Below are positions 16,812 to 26,000 of a stretch of 36,899 nt of DNA, in pieces (positions within the stretch are counted from its first letter, which is position 1; each line of letters begins with the position of its first letter). The notes beneath the pieces are model-generated. The model saw only the letters and a list, made by a program, of their open reading frames with translations, did not search any database and was not told the origin of the DNA. Both the position numbers and the translations under genes were made by a program. The stretch is from Prevotella sp. CAG:1185 (GTDB lineage: Bacteria; Bacteroidota; Bacteroidia; Bacteroidales; Bacteroidaceae): the NCBI GenBank assembly GCA_000436695.1, contig HF992526.1:1-36899 (forward strand), in the 5' to 3' direction.

Positions 16812-16900
16812 CGCCCTGCCCTTTCGTCAACTGCGTGCTGCTGCTTTTGTTCGGCATAATGCCGCAAGTCTTTCAGCACGACGTTCTGACCGGTACGCAT
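16736..16900 (-). CDS. Possible small leader ORF upstream of and overlapping vsr
   Basis: From the ATG at 16900 a 54-residue basic peptide (MRTGQNVVLKDLRHYAEQKQ...) could be made from the vsr mRNA. It overlaps the vsr start by 76 bases in another frame. The expected transcription start lies just upstream of this ATG. I do not recognise the peptide and no strong ribosome-binding site is seen; it may be a chance frame or a translational-coupling leader. Confidence 0.25.
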   Translation of the reverse strand: MRTGQNVVLKDLRHYAEQKQQHAVDERAGRWTDALKNKDTKIWLPYIRLTPSRR

Positions 16901-16923
16901 TTTATACCTTTGCCGGTCTAACT

Positions 16924-16955
16924 GCAAAGATAATATTTTTTTACTCTTCATCAAA
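16924..16955 (-). promoter_or_regulatory. Promoter of vsr
   Basis: On the minus strand TTTG (16952-16955) and TATCTTTG (16924-16931) are separated by 20 bases, an exact match to the Bacteroidetes -33/-7 consensus. Confidence 0.75.
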
Positions 16956-17167
16956 AGCATCCGTACTTATTTCTTACGGCAATAAAATAAAAACAACGAA
17001 AAATATTTTCATTAACATAAGATTGTACGTAAACGGTCTTTTGAACTTAAGGGCAAAAAACTGAAAGAAAAATGCTTATTCTTTATTAACAAACACTTAA
17101 TACGGATATTCCAACAAGAAAGACTGTAAGCAGAATTATGTATTTATGTTTCAAATCATTAACCTAT

Positions 17168-17230
17168 CGTTTACGGTGCGAAAACATGCCACTTTTGACG
17201 CGAAAACGGTATGTTTTTTAACTGCAAACA
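17168..17230. repeat. Intergenic repeat of Prevotella type
   Basis: AAAACATGCC (17181-17190) and GGTATGTTTT (17208-17217) form an inverted repeat, flanked by ACGGTGCG and ACGCG motifs. From memory, units built from GGCATGTTTT and ACGGTG are scattered between genes in Prevotella genomes. It lies in the divergent gap between vsr and the protease gene, away from transcript ends, so it is not a terminator. Confidence 0.5.
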
Positions 17231-17332
17231 TACCTGTATTTATTGCTGTCTGATATTCCGGCTAAGAATATTTATACTGATGACAGATTTGTATTAAATA
17301 TTTGTTACCACGTCTCAAAAATTCTGACTTGC

Positions 17333-17364
17333 TTTTTATATCTTAATTTATTACGCTATCTTTG
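17333..17364 (+). promoter_or_regulatory. Promoter of the M50-like protease gene
   Basis: TATCTTTG at 17357-17364 is an exact -7 box. A weak TTTT at 17333-17336 is at 20 bases; a TTG lies four bases further up. The leader is about 95 bases. Confidence 0.55.
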
Positions 17365-17467
17365 CTGCATCATTAGCAGAGCATGCCTGTTGTATTGCAA
17401 CAATATGGCTTCTATCTCAACATAATATTCATGAAATAATTAAAACCGAAGAAAATATCTAAAAAAC

Positions 17468-18631
17468 ATGAGCGACAACAAAAAGACATCATACAGGATA
17501 TTGCGCACAATCAAATTAGCCATAATAGGAATCATCATCGGATTCGGAGCAGGTTTCGTCATCGGCAAGATTATCAAACCTATGATATATGCCGATATAT
17601 CTTCCGCGGATGTGGCTCTGACTTTATTTCTGGCATTGGTGTTTTTCGTTTTATCGTTCATCATCCACATCGTTGTCCATGAGGCAGGCCACATGATTGC
17701 TGCCATGGCGCGCGGATGGAAGTTTCTGTCGTTTATGATTATGGGCGTTGTCCTTAACCGTCGCAACGGCCGTCTACGTCTGTCGCGTTTCAGCATGGCC
17801 GGAGCCGCAGGCCAGTGTCTTATGCTGCCGCCCGAAAACGGTGACACGCCTTTCGGCATAGCCCTGTATAATGCCGGAGGAGTGTTGGCAAACCTTCTGC
17901 TCACGGTCGTTGCATCTGTCATTCTGTTTATGCCGTCAACACATCATTCTCTTACGGCAATAGTCTTTCTGCTGTGCGTCATCATCGTCGGACTGTATCT
18001 CATTATCATGAACGGCATTCCTCATAAACTTGCCGGACTGCCCAACGACGGCCTCAACATGCTAAGTCTACGCAATGACAAATTTGCCACAATGGTGTTT
18101 CTGCGCTCCATGCGCCTCATCGGATATCTTATGCAGGACGACACGTCACGGCTTGAGGCCATGACATATATGTACGACGACCGCGACATCAACTTCAGCA
18201 ATCCCATCCATGTCATGGCTCTTTCGTCCGACTTATCGTTAGCCATGCTGCGCATGGATTTCGGCAAGGCCAACGCCATCATGCAACGCGCCGAGCTGCA
18301 CATTAGCCGGATGATTACCATTTACCGCAACGAACTTACCTTGGAGCGCATCTACCTCACGCTGATACGTCCCCACTATCCCGACGACATCAACAGGCTA
18401 CTGGACAAGTCTATCAGCAAATACCTGCAAGTGCAGTCTGTCTTCCGTCCTTCAGCCCTGCGCGTTCAATACGCACTCGCCGCTATACACGAGGCAGACA
18501 GCAACAAGGCTGAAAAGATATACGAGAGGTTTCAGCGTGTCAGCCGTAAATATTATCTTCAGGGCGAAATAAAATATGAGCAGCAGCTCGTAGATTTTGT
18601 CAGAAGCGGCAGATACAAGAACATTGAGTAA
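17468..18631 (+). CDS. Membrane metalloprotease of the site-2-protease (M50) type
   Basis: A 387-residue integral membrane protein. Hydrophobic helices are at about 16-36, 46-70, 130-152 and 158-180. The zinc motif HEAGH (71-75) ends the second helix, followed later by NAGGVLANLL, which resembles the second S2P core segment. True S2P proteases also have an NxxPDG motif; here the third-helix part reads GIPHKLAGLPNDGLNML, a possible variant (LPNDG). The last 200 residues are soluble and alpha-helical, reminiscent of a TPR-like module. It is monocistronic and converges on the 2H phosphoesterase gene with only 21 bases between stops. Intramembrane cleavage is inferred; no substrate, anti-sigma factor or sigma factor is adjacent. 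Confidence 0.8.
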   Translation: MSDNKKTSYRILRTIKLAIIGIIIGFGAGFVIGKIIKPMIYADISSADVALTLFLALVFFVLSFIIHIVVHEAGHMIAAMARGWKFLSFMIMGVVLNRRNGRLRLSRFSMAGAAGQCLMLPPENGDTPFGIALYNAGGVLANLLLTVVASVILFMPSTHHSLTAIVFLLCVIIVGLYLIIMNGIPHKLAGLPNDGLNMLSLRNDKFATMVFLRSMRLIGYLMQDDTSRLEAMTYMYDDRDINFSNPIHVMALSSDLSLAMLRMDFGKANAIMQRAELHISRMITIYRNELTLERIYLTLIRPHYPDDINRLLDKSISKYLQVQSVFRPSALRVQYALAAIHEADSNKAEKIYERFQRVSRKYYLQGEIKYEQQLVDFVRSGRYKNIE

Positions 18632-18652
18632 GAGGCTGTATTTTTATCAGTC

Positions 18653-19144
18653 TTACAGGGCCGTATAAACGAGCCGGCCATTAATCCGTTCCGAATTCAT
18701 TACACTGATCTCACTTACTGTCATGCTTTCGCTCTCCACTTCAACGTCAAGTGGCACTTCTGACGGCTGGCGCACAAGGGTTATATGCGGACTGAACTTG
18801 CCCTTTGCATAGTCTATTCCGCATTTGTCAAGGTTCCGTCTCAGCTGCTGCGCTATAGTCTTCACCTTGTCCTCGCCTTCTATGCCGAGCCATAACACCC
18901 GACTTCTGCCGTTAAAGCATCCCAGCTTGCCTGTTCTGATTACAAACGGCTCAAACTTAACTGCATCAACAGCAGCTTTTATCTCCGTCACCCTTTCGGT
19001 TTCGCCGATAAATGCCAAAGTAAGGTGCAGGTTCTCTGGCTGGGTGTAGTTGCCTCTAACTCCATATTCTCTCAGTCCATCCTGCGCATCCAAGATTGAA
19101 TACTTGAATGCTTCTGTAAATCGTATTGCGATAAATATTCTCAT
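18653..19144 (-). CDS. thpR: RNA 2',3'-cyclic phosphodiesterase, 2H family (ThpR/LigT-like)
   Basis: A 163-residue 2H phosphoesterase. The two catalytic HxTL/HxTx motifs are HLTL (His40, Thr42) and HITL (His120). Enzymes of this family open 2',3'-cyclic phosphates on RNA or handle 2'-5' linkages and ADP-ribose cyclic phosphates; the cellular role is usually unclear. The length is that of the minimal family. It is single, without an operon partner, with a paired repeat upstream. Confidence 0.9.
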   Translation of the reverse strand: MRIFIAIRFTEAFKYSILDAQDGLREYGVRGNYTQPENLHLTLAFIGETERVTEIKAAVDAVKFEPFVIRTGKLGCFNGRSRVLWLGIEGEDKVKTIAQQLRRNLDKCGIDYAKGKFSPHITLVRQPSEVPLDVEVESESMTVSEISVMNSERINGRLVYTAL

Positions 19145-19237
19145 GTCATTATCTTTTTATACATCTGCCGACAATAACTGATTGTCAGTAGAATGTACAT
19201 CTGGTTTGTGCTTTTATCAGTTTTATCCACGTGCAAA

Positions 19238-19274
19238 TATTTGTATTTACAATATGTGCGATTATTTGTATTTA
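19238..19274. repeat. Paired direct repeat upstream of thpR
   Basis: TATTTGTATTTA occurs twice (19238-19249 and 19263-19274), with starts 25 bases apart, about 95-130 bases upstream of the thpR start and downstream of the DUF4276 gene. The AT-rich context makes chance a possibility; a repeat-type operator is the alternative. Confidence 0.35.
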
Positions 19275-19363
19275 TAGGCAAAAATAATTTATTTTTATCA
19301 TAATGACAAAAACAGATACTTATTGTGAGGATTTATCCAAGCAACAATTAATAATAAAGTATC

Positions 19364-20020
19364 CTAATCTTTACACTTCTCAACAATACGATTCATCCAT
19401 TCTGCAAAGCGCGGACATTTTTCTATTATAGCATCTATTCCTACTTCCAGTGCAATAAGATTTCCTTCAAGTACCTTATTATAGTCAGGTTTTATTGCCA
19501 ATAGCCGTTTAGACGGCGCACCTTCAGGAGAAGAGTTTATGTTCTCAGGATTATTATAAGAAGAAATTATTGAGGCTGTTTTACTTGCACACTCGTCTGA
19601 AAAATAACATTCAAAACCTTTGTTGTTTGAAAACAAAAGAGCTTCAAACTCATGCAACTGTATGTAAGAAAAGAAACGCGAATCGCACAAAGAGTCATCA
19701 ACAGCATTTTCCAGAGCCTCTACACATTGTGTCTTATCCTTAATAGCCATACTCTCAGCATAATTCGGCATATCATTAGGCAGTCTGAAGAAATCGATTA
19801 AAGTAGTAACGACAAAGTCTGTTTGTGATGACGCAAGTAGCATCTTTATTGTATTATACAGATGCTGATAGTTAACCATGCCTCCACGTCCGCTCCTGCT
19901 TGTGCGTATCAAAACGGGCGTGACGCTATATATTTCAAATTTCTGCAAATATGGAGCAACAAGACTATTGACAAACTCCTGTTCCGTCTGTCCTTCCACT
20001 ACGATATACAAACGTTTCAT
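19364..20020 (-). CDS. DUF4276 TOPRIM-like protein paired with an AAA ATPase
   Basis: A 218-residue protein of the DUF4276 family, recognised by the N-terminal VVEGQTEQEFV (Glu9), the segment TLIDFFRLP, and the later IQLHEFEALLFSN. The glutamate-then-acidic pattern resembles a TOPRIM nuclease core; nuclease activity is inferred. The ATG at 20020 was chosen over an upstream alternative start because it follows GGAGGA and its ATGA overlaps the ATPase stop, giving translational coupling. ATPase/TOPRIM-like pairs such as PARIS (AAA15 with DUF4435) and AbiL/RloA-RloB are anti-phage systems, and this cassette has the same logic. The immune role is inferred from pairing and neighbourhood. Confidence 0.85.
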   Translation of the reverse strand: MKRLYIVVEGQTEQEFVNSLVAPYLQKFEIYSVTPVLIRTSRSGRGGMVNYQHLYNTIKMLLASSQTDFVVTTLIDFFRLPNDMPNYAESMAIKDKTQCVEALENAVDDSLCDSRFFSYIQLHEFEALLFSNNKGFECYFSDECASKTASIISSYNNPENINSSPEGAPSKRLLAIKPDYNKVLEGNLIALEVGIDAIIEKCPRFAEWMNRIVEKCKD

Positions 20021-21111
20021 AGTTGTCCTCCAATCATGTTTTTCTCCCACAGGTCACTGATAGTGAGATTATAATCGTCCATCCATTTTCCCAATTCTTC
20101 ACCTGACAAATGACGGAACACCGACTGGCTGTCTGAACGGTCTACCACTATAATGTCGTCAACATCAAAGCAGTTTACAAGATTTGTCGACTGGGTTGAC
20201 AAGATTATCTGACTCTTTACAGAAGCACTTTTCACCATCTCAGCCAACTTATTGATAGCAGCAGGATGCAGTCCAAGTTCTGGTTCGTCAATAATAATAA
20301 CCTCAGGCTTGTTCGGCTGCAACAACAACGTTGCCAAAGCGATAAAACGCAGCGTGCCGTCTGAAAAGCTGTATCCGTCGAGATACATGTCTGTATCCTT
20401 TTCCTCCCATTCCAGACGTATCTTGTTATTATTGTTGGCGTCAGGACGAAGCTTAAAGCCTTTGAAATAAGGAGCTACAGAACGCACAACACCCTCGATA
20501 AAGCGAAAAGCCTTTTCATCGTTCTGCATCAGATAATACAGATAAGCAGCAAGGTTTGAACCGTTATCACGCAGACATTCATTGTCGTTTATGTTGCAGT
20601 CACCACGCATAGGGGAAGTGAAGCTTGTATCATGAAAATGATACACCATAAAACTTTTTAAATAAGTCCTCAAATAAGCCGCTCTCCATTCAGTGTTATA
20701 TGCCAACGAAGATTCTTCCACTGCAGAATCCCATAATGTTTTGTTCCACTGCGAATAATTTTTTCCCGACTTATGAAAATTATTAAAATAGTCACCTGTA
20801 TTCTCAAGATAGCCTTTGTTCGACTGTGCCGGCTTTATCTCAAAAAAGAAAGCATTGGTATTATCAAAATCTATCAATCCTTCTATTGATGCGGATTTTT
20901 TCCTTCCATGATACAACAAATTATCAATACCGCCCTTTGACAATGTATAGCTTCCAAACCTTTGTTCATAGATAGCCTTAATCAGTTCAAAGAATGAAAT
21001 AAAGTTGCTTTTGCCCGCACCGTTTGAACCAATGAGCACATTAAGTCTGTTCAACGGCAGCGACAAATCTCTTATTGACTTATAATTCTTTATCAAAACT
21101 TGCTCTATCAT
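20017..21111 (-). CDS. AAA15/AAA_21 ATPase of a two-gene defence-like cassette
   Basis: A 364-residue ABC/SMC-like ATPase of the OLD/RecF-related AAA15 group. Walker A is GSNGAGKSN (28-36). A signature-like segment SDGTLRFIALATLLLQP precedes Walker B EVIIIDEPELGLHP, and the H-loop region is ILSTQSTNLVNCF. No TOPRIM domain is fused; that function appears to be supplied by the overlapping DUF4276 gene. Such ATPases act as sensors or scaffolds releasing an effector nuclease on phage infection in PARIS- and AbiL-type systems. It is the first gene of the pair, with its own promoter 51 bases upstream and a long inverted repeat further up. Confidence 0.9.
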   Translation of the reverse strand: MIEQVLIKNYKSIRDLSLPLNRLNVLIGSNGAGKSNFISFFELIKAIYEQRFGSYTLSKGGIDNLLYHGRKKSASIEGLIDFDNTNAFFFEIKPAQSNKGYLENTGDYFNNFHKSGKNYSQWNKTLWDSAVEESSLAYNTEWRAAYLRTYLKSFMVYHFHDTSFTSPMRGDCNINDNECLRDNGSNLAAYLYYLMQNDEKAFRFIEGVVRSVAPYFKGFKLRPDANNNNKIRLEWEEKDTDMYLDGYSFSDGTLRFIALATLLLQPNKPEVIIIDEPELGLHPAAINKLAEMVKSASVKSQIILSTQSTNLVNCFDVDDIIVVDRSDSQSVFRHLSGEELGKWMDDYNLTISDLWEKNMIGGQL

Positions 21112-21161
21112 ATTTTTATCTTAAATTCAAGATTTTCCACAAGCCAATGCATGCTTAACTG

Positions 21162-21190
21162 CAAAGTTAGCATTATTTTTTTAAATCAAA
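21162..21190 (-). promoter_or_regulatory. Promoter of the ATPase/DUF4276 cassette
   Basis: On the minus strand TTTG (21187-21190) and TAACTTTG (21162-21169) give a Bacteroidetes-type promoter with a slightly short 17-base spacer. Confidence 0.5.
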
Positions 21191-21226
21191 ACCATATATC
21201 AAGATTTTAGATTCTTACACTTATCC

Positions 21227-21307
21227 AAAATCTGCTCAAAACGCATTTTACTCAAAATCGGGTACTATACTTCTGCCTGTATTTTTGCTTTATATTGAGC
21301 AGATTTT
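21227..21307. repeat. Perfect 13-base inverted repeat with 55-base interior
   Basis: AAAATCTGCTCAA (21227-21239) and TTGAGCAGATTTT (21295-21307) are exact reverse complements. The interior also contains a second CTCAAAA. The pair lies between the DUF4932 stop and the ATPase promoter. It could fold in RNA that reads through, act as an operator pair, or be a remnant of a small element. Confidence 0.6.
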
Positions 21308-21318
21308 CATTACCGATT

Positions 21319-22422
21319 TCAGTTTAACACCTTGAACTGTTCATTTTCCTTTTTCGCCACATCAGCGAAGAAGGTTATGACATGCGGATAGAAATTCTCG
21401 AAGTTTCCATACTTATGCTGTTTCTTCTCATATTTTCTCAGCAGACTCACCAGCCCAGGCATCCATCTGAAGTTGCGCTGAATCTGCTCCGACAACTCCT
21501 GTTTCACTTCTTCCGGCTTATAATCATTGTCCAACATATAACAGATTACGGCTGCGCGCACCAGCGATTCGTTTATCATTGTCTTCCAGTTGCCGTATGC
21601 CTGCTTTGCCATAGCCCATTTAGACAGCTCAAATATGTCTGTTGCCACCTGTTCCATATCTTTCACATGACCGGGATATCGTTTCTCATCAAGCAGATAA
21701 TTTACAAAGGAGTGATTAAACTCATGCACAAGCGTAGGCAGATATTCCTTGCTGTACATCGGCTTGTCGTCCTTGTCAACATAATAGCCCACAACGGCAA
21801 ACACTTCTTTCTTGTTGCCTCTTACGTGTCTGTTAACTCCATAGTTTCCACCGCCGTTACAAAAGCCAATAATCACAGAAAATATTTCCTGCGGCTCTTT
21901 GCCATAAAATGCAGAATACCAGCTTGTGTCAAGATACTTTATCACATTCTCACGATAAGCCTCAAGTCCTTTTTCATACAGGACTTTATGTGCATTGAAA
22001 AAGTCGTTGAACCTTGAGTCTTTATAAAAGTTGCCGAGCTGTGTCAAAAACTCCGTCTTGTCCACCTTGCCCCATCTCTTTTCCAGCGTCGGCACTTCTT
22101 CGTCTATCAGCGAGAACGTGCCGTTCTGATTATTAATAAGATGTATCGCCATCGACATCACGGCATCAAAAGATATGCCGTATTTGTTTCTGAGTTCTTT
22201 CATATACTGCACAGCCGGATGCTTTGTCTGACTCTTAAAATATTCATCCATGTCTTTTATATATTGCCCTGCCATATCCATGTTATATTCAGGATATCCG
22301 GCCATACGTGCCAATATACTCATCAGTTCAACATTCTCATTCACCTCAGGCTCTATTGTCTGAGCCTTCGTGTCAAGCGCGTAAACGCAGAAAAGTAAAA
22401 TACATAATATTATTGTTCTCAT
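21319..22422 (-). CDS. Secreted DUF4932-type putative metallopeptidase
   Basis: A 367-residue exported protein. Its signal peptide ends at TKA-Q (cleavage after residue 20). The HEFNH zinc motif (233-237) and a downstream INESLVRAAV helix that could supply a third ligand suggest a gluzincin-like peptidase, as in the DUF4932 family found in Bacteroidetes. No substrate is known. It follows the YdeI-like gene by 16 bases on the same strand, so both are probably one transcript. Confidence 0.8.
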   Translation of the reverse strand: MRTIILCILLFCVYALDTKAQTIEPEVNENVELMSILARMAGYPEYNMDMAGQYIKDMDEYFKSQTKHPAVQYMKELRNKYGISFDAVMSMAIHLINNQNGTFSLIDEEVPTLEKRWGKVDKTEFLTQLGNFYKDSRFNDFFNAHKVLYEKGLEAYRENVIKYLDTSWYSAFYGKEPQEIFSVIIGFCNGGGNYGVNRHVRGNKKEVFAVVGYYVDKDDKPMYSKEYLPTLVHEFNHSFVNYLLDEKRYPGHVKDMEQVATDIFELSKWAMAKQAYGNWKTMINESLVRAAVICYMLDNDYKPEEVKQELSEQIQRNFRWMPGLVSLLRKYEKKQHKYGNFENFYPHVITFFADVAKKENEQFKVLN

Positions 22423-22438
22423 AATTTTAGATAATTAT

Positions 22439-23011
22439 TTACATCAGCAGTCTGCCGTTATCGTTCCATTCACCATACATAACGCCTTTCCGGGTGTTTT
22501 CTATAAATTTGTCAAGCCGCTTTCTGAACAGATCCGGCTGACGCTTCTTTATTTGGATGGTGTCAATGCGCACACGCTTATACAGCTCGGGCAGGCGGCA
22601 GAAATTATGCCATACTACAGGGTCCGACTTCAATTCTTTCATTACATCATCGTCTATCACAAAGCCCTTGTCTGTCATATCCGGCAATACGGCTCTCCCG
22701 GCGTCTGTCATCAGCCCGAGCCGTTCCATCCTGCGACATCTTTCCTTGTTCAGTTCCGACCAATTGCTGTGCGGCTTTCTCGGGCACAGTCTCTGTGCCG
22801 TCACCCCGCCTGCAAGCTTCTTTGTCGTGCTGTCTATCCATCCGAAGCACATCGCCTCTTCTACAGCATCTATATACCAAAACGTGCCGTCGTCAACAGG
22901 TCTTCCACGCTTCACCACAACCCAACATTCCGGCTCCTTATCATGATTCTGCATCAGCCATTCGCGCAGTTCATCACGAGACTTGACGTTCAGCAAATTA
23001 TTTATTGTCAT
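22439..23011 (-). CDS. YdeI/OmpD-associated family protein
   Basis: A 190-residue protein of the YdeI family, recognised by VEEAMCFGWIDS and TAQRLCPRKPHSNWSELNKERC. Members are linked to resistance to cationic peptides or bacteriocins in some bacteria, but the molecular role is not established. There is no signal peptide. It is the first gene of a pair with the exported DUF4932 protein and lies 72 bases downstream of hsdR. Confidence 0.9.
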   Translation of the reverse strand: MTINNLLNVKSRDELREWLMQNHDKEPECWVVVKRGRPVDDGTFWYIDAVEEAMCFGWIDSTTKKLAGGVTAQRLCPRKPHSNWSELNKERCRRMERLGLMTDAGRAVLPDMTDKGFVIDDDVMKELKSDPVVWHNFCRLPELYKRVRIDTIQIKKRQPDLFRKRLDKFIENTRKGVMYGEWNDNGRLLM

Positions 23012-23059
23012 ATACTGCCAATGAGCACTTCTTAATCTAACATTTCCTTATTTCTGTAA

Positions 23060-23067
23060 CAAATATA
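23060..23067 (-). promoter_or_regulatory. -7 promoter element of the YdeI/DUF4932 pair
   Basis: CAAATATA on the plus strand reads TATATTTG on the minus strand, 48 bases upstream of the YdeI-like ATG. The -33 region would fall in the end of hsdR and is weak. Confidence 0.45.
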
Positions 23068-23083
23068 ATTTCTATTCCGATAA

Positions 23084-26000
23084 TCAATTATTCTTTTTGA
23101 AATTCTCGGCCTGCTCTAGAATTTCTTTGAATACTTCATCGTTTGTTACAGGCGGATAACCATGTTCAGCCAACACTACGATAAGATCCATTTTCAGTTC
23201 GGCTTTGATATCGTCACGAGTTGACCAATCTGTATATTTAGATTTGTCATCCACAATCTTCTTTATTTCGGCAGCAAGCACCAGCAATTTATCTTCAGGA
23301 TATTCAAATCCAAACTGTTTGGCAATTGCTTTCAGTATGTCATAAAATGCCTTTTCTTCATAACTTATTCCTAGACCTTTATACGAAGATTTTTCTTTGT
23401 TTATCTCTTTCAGGAGCATAGCCATCTGGTTGGCAACTTCCGTCACCACTTCATCGGCAAATACAGCACTGTCGCGTCTGTCATTATATTTATCAACAAG
23501 ATCGTTAAGCCTTTTTGAAAAGTCTACGCCCTGCATCTTGTTTACTTTCTTAAATTCAGTAATAACCATGCGCAACAGCCTTTCCATAAGTTTCACTTTT
23601 GTGTTGGGCATTTGCATCTTTGCCAGCCTTTCCATATATTCTTCGCTCAGCACATCAAGATTTTTCTTATCATTGCCTATGCGGATTATTTCTTCCACGC
23701 CTTCCGACTGTATTGCCTCTTCTATCATTGCCCTGACACGTCTGTTCATTTGTGAGGCATCAGGAGCCTCACCCTTTGTCAGTTTGTATATTACAGCCCG
23801 CACGCCGGTAAAATAATGTATGTCTTCCCTGTCAGAGAAAGTTATTTCCTCACTGTTGCTGCATAAGTTGAAGGCAGATTTCAGTTTCTTTGTATGCCCC
23901 ATAAACAGATTTTCCTGTTCTTTGGTGCGTTGCATAAATTCAGCTCCACGGTTAAGACATTCCAACTGTTCCAACGGGCTTCCGCTTGTGAATTTTGAAT
24001 AGTCAAAGCCGTTGAACATACGTCTTATTATATCGAGCTCGTCTTTTACCATAACGATTGACTTTTCAAGACTTTCAACCGAATCAGAGTCTGTTTCGCC
24101 TTGAGCATAACGCTTTAAGGCTGTATTCATATTGTTCTTTATTCCGATATAGTCAACAATCAGTCCCTTATCCTTTCCAGGATATACTCTGTTTACGCGT
24201 GAAATTGTCTGTATTAGCGTATGCTGTTGCAGCGGCTTGTCAATATACATTGTGTCAAGACAAGGTACGTCGAAACCTGTAATCCACATATCTACCACGA
24301 TGGCTATCTTGAAGTTTGATTTCGGATTCTTGAATGCTTCGGCAAAGTTTCTTCTGTCGTCGTCAGTTCCCAACAGATTGTACAAGTCGGGCTCATCGTC
24401 TTTTGTGCGTGTCATTATAAGCTTCATCCGCTCTATCGGCCGTTCCTTATTGCCGTATAGGGCTACAGGTTCGGCTGCCATGGCATAGTCTTTCTTTTCT
24501 TCTTCCGGCAGCTTCACCCATTCAGGTCTTAGGGCGGCGATTTTCTTATAAAGATTATACGCTATTGTACGGTTAGAGCATACAAACATGGCTTTACCAA
24601 CTACGGTGCTGCCTTCTTCAACGCGTTTCTCGTAATGTGCGATGAAGTCCTCTGCCACGGCCTGCAAGCGGTCTGAATCGCCAAGTATACTTTCCATCTT
24701 GGTTACGGCCTTCTTGCTTTCTTCTATCTGATGCTCGTTGCTGCCTTCCTCTGCACATTGCTTGTAGTATTCTTCTATCTCATTCAGTTTTGCATTGTCG
24801 AGCAATACTTTTGCTGCGCGTCCTTCATACACGATGCGCCTTGTTATGTCGTCTGCCACCGATTCTGTCATGGTATAGGCGTCGACAACTTTTCCGAACA
24901 CGTCGATAGTAGCGTCTATCGGCGTACCTGTAAAGCCTACGTATGTGGCGTTTGGCAGCGAGTCGTGCAGATATTTGGCAAAGCCGTAGCTTCTCTTCAG
25001 TCCGCGTTCGGTCTGTTTTATGTTCTGTTGCAGATTTGTCTGCGAACGGTGTGCCTCATCAGATATGCAAATAATGTTTGCCCTGTCTGACAGCAGCTTG
25101 GTGTCTTCGGTAAACTTATGAATTGTTGTAAGAAACACTCCGCCGCTTGTACGTCCTGCAAGATACTCACGCAACTTGGCGCGGCTCTCCACTTCAACCA
25201 CACAGTCGTCGCCGATGAATGTCTTTGCCTTGGCAAACTGTTCAGATAGTTGTACGTCAAGGTCGGTGCGGTCGGTGATAAGCACTATGGTTGGACTGGC
25301 AAAAGCCTTGCTGCGCATAAGCATACGGGTAAGAAAGAGCATCGTAAAGCTCTTTCCGCAGCCTGTCGCGCCGAAGTATGTACCGCCCTTTCCGTCGCCG
25401 CCTTCATGCAGGCACGAGTGTTTAAGGATGTTGTCAAACAGCTTATGCGTGGCAAAAAACTGCGGATAACGGCATATTATCTTGCTCTCCGTCTTCGACG
25501 AGTCGGGCATGTAAACAAAGTCTTTCAGTATGCTCAGCAGACGTTTCTTGTCGAACATGCCTTTCACCATTGTCATCAGCGAGTTTATGCCGTCGTCGGG
25601 TTTGTCTCCGCTGTTCACCTTACGCCATGAATAGAAGAATTCGTAAGGCGTAAACAGCGAGCCGTATTTGTTGTTCACGCCGTCGCTTATTACTACGAAG
25701 GCGTTATATTTAAACAACTCGGGTATGTCGCGGCGGTATCTTACGGTCAGTTGCCTGTAAGCGTCCATTATAGTTGTGTCTTCCTTAACGGCACTTTTAA
25801 ATTCGAGCACAACCACCGGCAGACCGTTTACATAGACTATGCCGTCAGGAATACGCTTTACGTCGCCTTGTATTTCGAGCTGGTTCACTATGCGGAACGT
25901 GTTGCAGTTCTCGTTCTCAAAGTCTATCGGTTCGATAAACAGGTCCGGCTGCGTCTTATCTTCACGCTTCAACGAAAAGCCCTCTGTCATAAGGCGGTAG

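Noticed and set aside
17440..17922. A 160-codon leftward frame opposite the M50-like protease
   Set aside because: Antisense shadow of the protease gene; composition is atypical (Met/Arg/Pro-rich) and no start signal is seen.
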